A stretch of DNA of 64,000 bases from Falsiroseomonas tokyonensis (GTDB taxonomy: Bacteria > Pseudomonadota > Alphaproteobacteria > Acetobacterales > Acetobacteraceae), in assembly GCF_019024325.1 (NCBI RefSeq), contig NZ_JAFNJS010000007.1, forward strand, positions 234,541-298,540. Reading direction: 5' to 3'. The translations under genes and the position numbers were made by a program. Positions 61,394 through 64,000 of the stretch are shown here, piece by piece. The number at the start of each line of letters is the position of its first letter. The stretch's first letter is position 1. The notes under the pieces are model-generated. The model searched no databases, was not told where the DNA came from, and saw nothing but the letters and a program-made list of their open reading frames with translations.

Positions 61394-61737
61394 GTGCCGA
61401 GCGCCGGAACGCGCAGCAGCACGGCGCGGACGGTGGTGTCCGCCGCGAGCGCCGCCACCGTGGCGAGGCCCACCTGGAAATTGCCGGTGGCGGTGGTGGT
61501 GAGGCGCCGGTTCGTGTTGTCCCAGAAGACCCGGGCGCCGGCGGTGATGGCGAGCGCCGGCTCCTTGGTGATGTCGAAGACGCCCTTGGTCTGGCATTCA
61601 ATGACGGCGTTCTGCACGCCATCGACGGCGGCCACGCCGAAGAGCGCGCCGACCAGGACGCCCTGGCCGGAGGTGACGCCGCCCGCGTAGGGGACGGCGA
61701 GTGCCAGGCTGTCGCCCGGCTGCACATAGTTTCGCAT
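61390..61737 (-). CDS. DUF2190 family capsid-decoration-type protein
   Basis: A 115-residue protein: MRNYVQPGDSLALAVPYAGG, VTSGQGVLVGALFGVAAVDG and CQTKGVFDITKEPALAITAG match the DUF2190 family, small beta-barrel proteins encoded next to capsid genes. An upstream in-frame ATG at 61827 adds 30 residues, but that stretch overlaps the divergent phd operator, so the shorter start is preferred. Confidence 0.85.
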   Translation of the reverse strand: MRNYVQPGDSLALAVPYAGGVTSGQGVLVGALFGVAAVDGVQNAVIECQTKGVFDITKEPALAITAGARVFWDNTNRRLTTTATGNFQVGLATVAALAADTTVRAVLLRVPALGT

Positions 61738-61819
61738 CGGGATGAGGTCTCCAGTGATGGTGGGGGTGGCGGGAGCCCAGACGCAGCAGCCGAGGCCCGG
61801 CATCGGGGGTTGCGTGAAG

Positions 61820-61834
61820 TAGTGCATTTCACTA
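61820..61834. promoter_or_regulatory. candidate operator before the Phd/PIN pair
   Basis: TAGTG-CATTT-CACTA inverted repeat in a locally A+T-rich stretch, ending 10 bases before the antitoxin ATG. Autoregulated Phd-type operons usually have such a palindrome here. Confidence 0.4.
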
Positions 61835-61844
61835 TTATCGAGAG

Positions 61845-62087
61845 ATGGACACCGCCATCTCCGCCGCTGACGCCAACCGCGCCTTCTCCCGCCTGCTCCG
61901 CGAGGTCAGGGAGGAAGGCCGTAGCTTCGTCGTGACCGCCCACGGCAAGCCCGTGGCGCGGCTCGTGCCCTGCGATGCCGCCGATGCCGCACGCGGCGCG
62001 GCGAGAGCCGAATTGCTGGCCCGGCTCTCCGCGCAGCCCGTGGTCGATGTCGGCCGCTGGAGCCGCGACGATCTGTACGAGCGCTGA
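61845..62087 (+). CDS. Phd/YefM-type antitoxin
   Basis: An 80-residue antitoxin: DTAISAADANRAFSRLLREV, then GRSFVVTAHGKPVARLVPCD, the beta-alpha DNA-binding pattern of Phd/YefM proteins; the C-terminal helix would bind the PIN toxin. Opposite in strand to the phage head genes, with one base between its TGA and the toxin ATG. Confidence 0.88.
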   Translation: MDTAISAADANRAFSRLLREVREEGRSFVVTAHGKPVARLVPCDAADAARGAARAELLARLSAQPVVDVGRWSRDDLYER

Positions 62088-62088
62088 G

Positions 62089-62508
62089 ATGCGTCTGGCG
62101 CTCGATACCAATGTCCTGGCCTACGCCGAGGGCGTGAACGGCGAGGATCGGCGCGCCACCGCGCTCGATATCCTGCGTGGATTCGACGGTGCGGATGTGC
62201 TGGTCCCCGCACAGGCACTCGGCGAGCTGTTCGTCGTGCTGACACGCAAGGCCCGGCGTGAACCTGCCGATGCCCGTACCGCGGTCCTGGCTTGGTCCGA
62301 CAGCTATCCGGTGATCGGCACCACGCCGGCGGTGATGGTGGAGGCGATGGAGATCGCCACCACACATCGTCTGGCGCTGTGGGATTCGGTGATGCTGGCG
62401 GCGGCTGCGCAGGCCGACTGCCGAATGCTGCTCTCCGAGGACATGCAGCACGGGTTCACCTGGCGTGGCGTGACGGTCCACAACCCCTTCGCCACCACCA
62501 AGCTGTGA
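62089..62508 (+). CDS. PIN-domain toxin (VapC-like)
   Basis: A 139-residue PIN-domain ribonuclease with the acidic residues expected: D6 in MRLALDTNVLAYA, E45-region in ALGELFVVL, D98-region in LALWDSVMLAAA and D117-region in LLSEDMQHG. Together with the Phd-type gene it forms a VapBC-type toxin-antitoxin pair. Its stop lies 21 bases from the convergent capsid-gene stop. Confidence 0.9.
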   Translation: MRLALDTNVLAYAEGVNGEDRRATALDILRGFDGADVLVPAQALGELFVVLTRKARREPADARTAVLAWSDSYPVIGTTPAVMVEAMEIATTHRLALWDSVMLAAAAQADCRMLLSEDMQHGFTWRGVTVHNPFATTKL

Positions 62509-62529
62509 CGGTGGCGAGGGGATGCTGGA

Positions 62530-64000
62530 TCAGGTGCCCGGGTTGAACCAGGCGCCGCGCCAGTCGATGGCGCCCACGCCGAAGTCGAAGATCACGCTGA
62601 CCTCGACGCCGTCAACGCCCTGGACATTGCCCGTGGTGACTTGCGGCCCCTCGGCGCCGTTCAGGTAGCCGTAGACGTAGACCGGAGCCGCCATCGGATC
62701 CGAGAACAGGTACCAGCGGTTGGCAGGGATCAGCGGCTCGACCAGCGGCTGCACGAAGCCCGCATAGACGTTGGCGTTGCTGGTCTGGGTCGCCTGGACG
62801 GAAACGGTGAGCTGCCGCGCTGCCAGTTCCTGGTTCGGCCCGACCAGCAGGCGCATCTGCGCGCCGACCGCGATCGGCAGGCCGTCGAGGGTCTTCTGGC
62901 GCATCACCGCGGCACGGCCCAGCGCCAGGTTCGGCAGGTCGAGCGCGGTGCCCGCGCCGGCCTTATTGGCGCGTGCCGCCGCCGTGCCGAACACGGCGGC
63001 CGCACCGGCGGTGAGCGTGGGGCCGTCGCCGCCCGCGCTGTTTACCAACGCATAGGCCGTCGCATTCTCGAAGTCCGCGACACGCCGGCCGATCATGCTG
63101 GCGAAGTCAGTGAAGGCGCCGAGGTCGTCATTCACCAGCATCTGCCGCGTGACGCGGATGCGCCGGGCGAAGGTCTGCAGGAACACCAGCTCCTGGCTCT
63201 CGGACATGGTGCCGGCCTGGACCTCGCCATTCTCCGACAGCGGCAGCAGCGTCGGGAAGTCGCCCACGCGCAGGTGCCGATGCGGCTTGAAGTCCCGAAA
63301 ATCGCGGCGGAGGAACAGCGTGCGGTAGGTGGGCGCGGCCGGGGCGTAGGCGGCCAGCAGCATCTTGTTGGCCGCGGCCGAGAGCAGCGCCGGGAAGTCG
63401 GAGGTGGTGTGGAAGGCGCGCTCGGCGAGGATGGTCGGGTTGCGCGGGACGTTCCGCTCGCCGCGGGCGCGGAGCAGCTCGCCAATCATGTCGGAGGGGC
63501 GCCAGCCCAGGAACTCGGTGTGGCGGCCGGTCGCCGGCGCCTGGTAGCCGGGCATGGTGCGGGCGGCGAGCGCCTCGGCCATGGCGTCCAGGATCTGTGA
63601 CGGGTCCTCGTTGGAGGGGCCGGTGTCGGGGCGCGCCGGCAGGGACGGGCGCGCGGCGCCACCGGTGAAGGCCTCCCACAGCCGGCCGCGCAGCACCTCC
63701 GGGGAGACGCGGTCGCGGATGGCGGCCTCGCGCATGGTATCGAGCATGTCGGGGGTCACCAGGCCGCGGGCGGCGGCCAGCACCGGCTCATAGGCGGCAA
63801 TGCGCTCGACGGCGGCGCGGTCCGCCTCGGCGCGGATGGCGTCCAGGTCGGGCGCCGGCGGCGCGGCGCGCGTGGGCTCGGGCGGGGCGGTGGTGGTCAC
63901 GGGGATCTCCTGGGGCGGGATGGTGGGCGGCGCGGGCGGCGCCGGCGCGGGATCCGGCGAAGCCGGCGTCGTCTCGGGCATGGGTGGTTCCTCGGGGATG
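62530..64000 (-). CDS. major capsid protein, probably C-terminal part of a protease/capsid fusion (5' partial)
   Basis: At least 483 residues. The C-terminal 300 residues are a Mu-gpT/HK97-like major head protein (MIGELLRARGERNVPRNPTI, PTLLPLSENGEVQAGTMSES, TQTSNANVYAGFVQPLVEPL). They are preceded by a short helical region and a Pro-rich linker (PASPDPAPAPPAPPTIPPQE). The frame remains open to base 64000, upstream of the ATG at 63981, and such a linker occurs in ClpP-like prohead protease/capsid fusions. The protease would lie beyond the window, so the true start is unknown. Confidence 0.85.
   Translation of the reverse strand, partial: IPEEPPMPETTPASPDPAPAPPAPPTIPPQEIPVTTTAPPEPTRAAPPAPDLDAIRAEADRAAVERIAAYEPVLAAARGLVTPDMLDTMREAAIRDRVSPEVLRGRLWEAFTGGAARPSLPARPDTGPSNEDPSQILDAMAEALAARTMPGYQAPATGRHTEFLGWRPSDMIGELLRARGERNVPRNPTILAERAFHTTSDFPALLSAAANKMLLAAYAPAAPTYRTLFLRRDFRDFKPHRHLRVGDFPTLLPLSENGEVQAGTMSESQELVFLQTFARRIRVTRQMLVNDDLGAFTDFASMIGRRVADFENATAYALVNSAGGDGPTLTAGAAAVFGTAAARANKAGAGTALDLPNLALGRAAVMRQKTLDGLPIAVGAQMRLLVGPNQELAARQLTVSVQATQTSNANVYAGFVQPLVEPLIPANRWYLFSDPMAAPVYVYGYLNGAEGPQVTTGNVQGVDGVEVSVIFDFGVGAIDWRGAWFNPGT

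Overview
The window is about 70% G+C with dense, translationally coupled operons. Its gene families (large RTX protein plus TIGR03032 protein, CheW-rich chemosensory cluster, Bug-type binding protein, protease/capsid-type prophage) suggest an alphaproteobacterium of the Acetobacteraceae/Rhodospirillales type, for example Roseomonas-like. The taxonomy is inference from protein style only; there is no rRNA or tRNA here.

Layout. 1-6684: two tandem peptide/nickel-type ABC substrate-binding proteins (+) meet, tail to tail, a four-gene permease/ATPase operon (-). 6954-18383: a chemosensory operon encoding a soluble protein with two MCP-type hairpins, a triple-CheW protein, CheB, CheR, CheA, a STAS-like protein, CheY and CheC, followed by a multi-PAS hybrid histidine kinase. 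18408-28002 (-): a frameshifted lipoprotein hydrolase; an uncharacterised redox operon (aldehyde dehydrogenase, F420-reductase-like protein, shortened SDR, SnoaL-like protein, beta-propeller protein with a premature stop, ferritin-like/[4Fe-4S]/double-CDGSH fusion); and two AraC regulators whose DNA-binding halves are almost identical at nucleotide level. 28457-30001: fasciclin and metallo-beta-lactamase-fold proteins. 30213-38973: a DUF2924 pseudogene, a fragment copied from an RTX gene, the giant RTX/FG-GAP/cadherin protein with a recognisable promoter, and two transposase remnants. 38974-47332: a TIGR03032 protein, a LysR/Bug divergent pair, an alpha/beta-hydrolase-like protein, chromate resistance chrB-chrA, an MFS transporter and an internally deleted MFS remnant.

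47388-64000 is the structural module of a tailed prophage read right to left: protease/capsid fusion (cut by the window edge), DUF2190, a P5-like lysin, connector, holin-like protein, DUF6441, tail terminator, tail tube, tail chaperone, tape measure, minor tail proteins, tail tip and tailspike. No integrase, terminase or portal is visible. Two cargo cassettes are inserted on the opposite strand: parD/parE-like genes plus a hypothetical gene and an HNH nuclease, and a Phd/PIN toxin-antitoxin pair.

The strongest new signal is a canonical -1 slippery heptamer, G GGA AAC, at the very end of the tail-chaperone gene. Shifting there enters a 114-codon open frame that has no ATG, GTG or TTG for its first half and runs into the tape-measure gene, as in the lambda G/GT arrangement. 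The least explained groups are the CDGSH/ferritin redox operon and the hypothetical-plus-HNH cargo pair.
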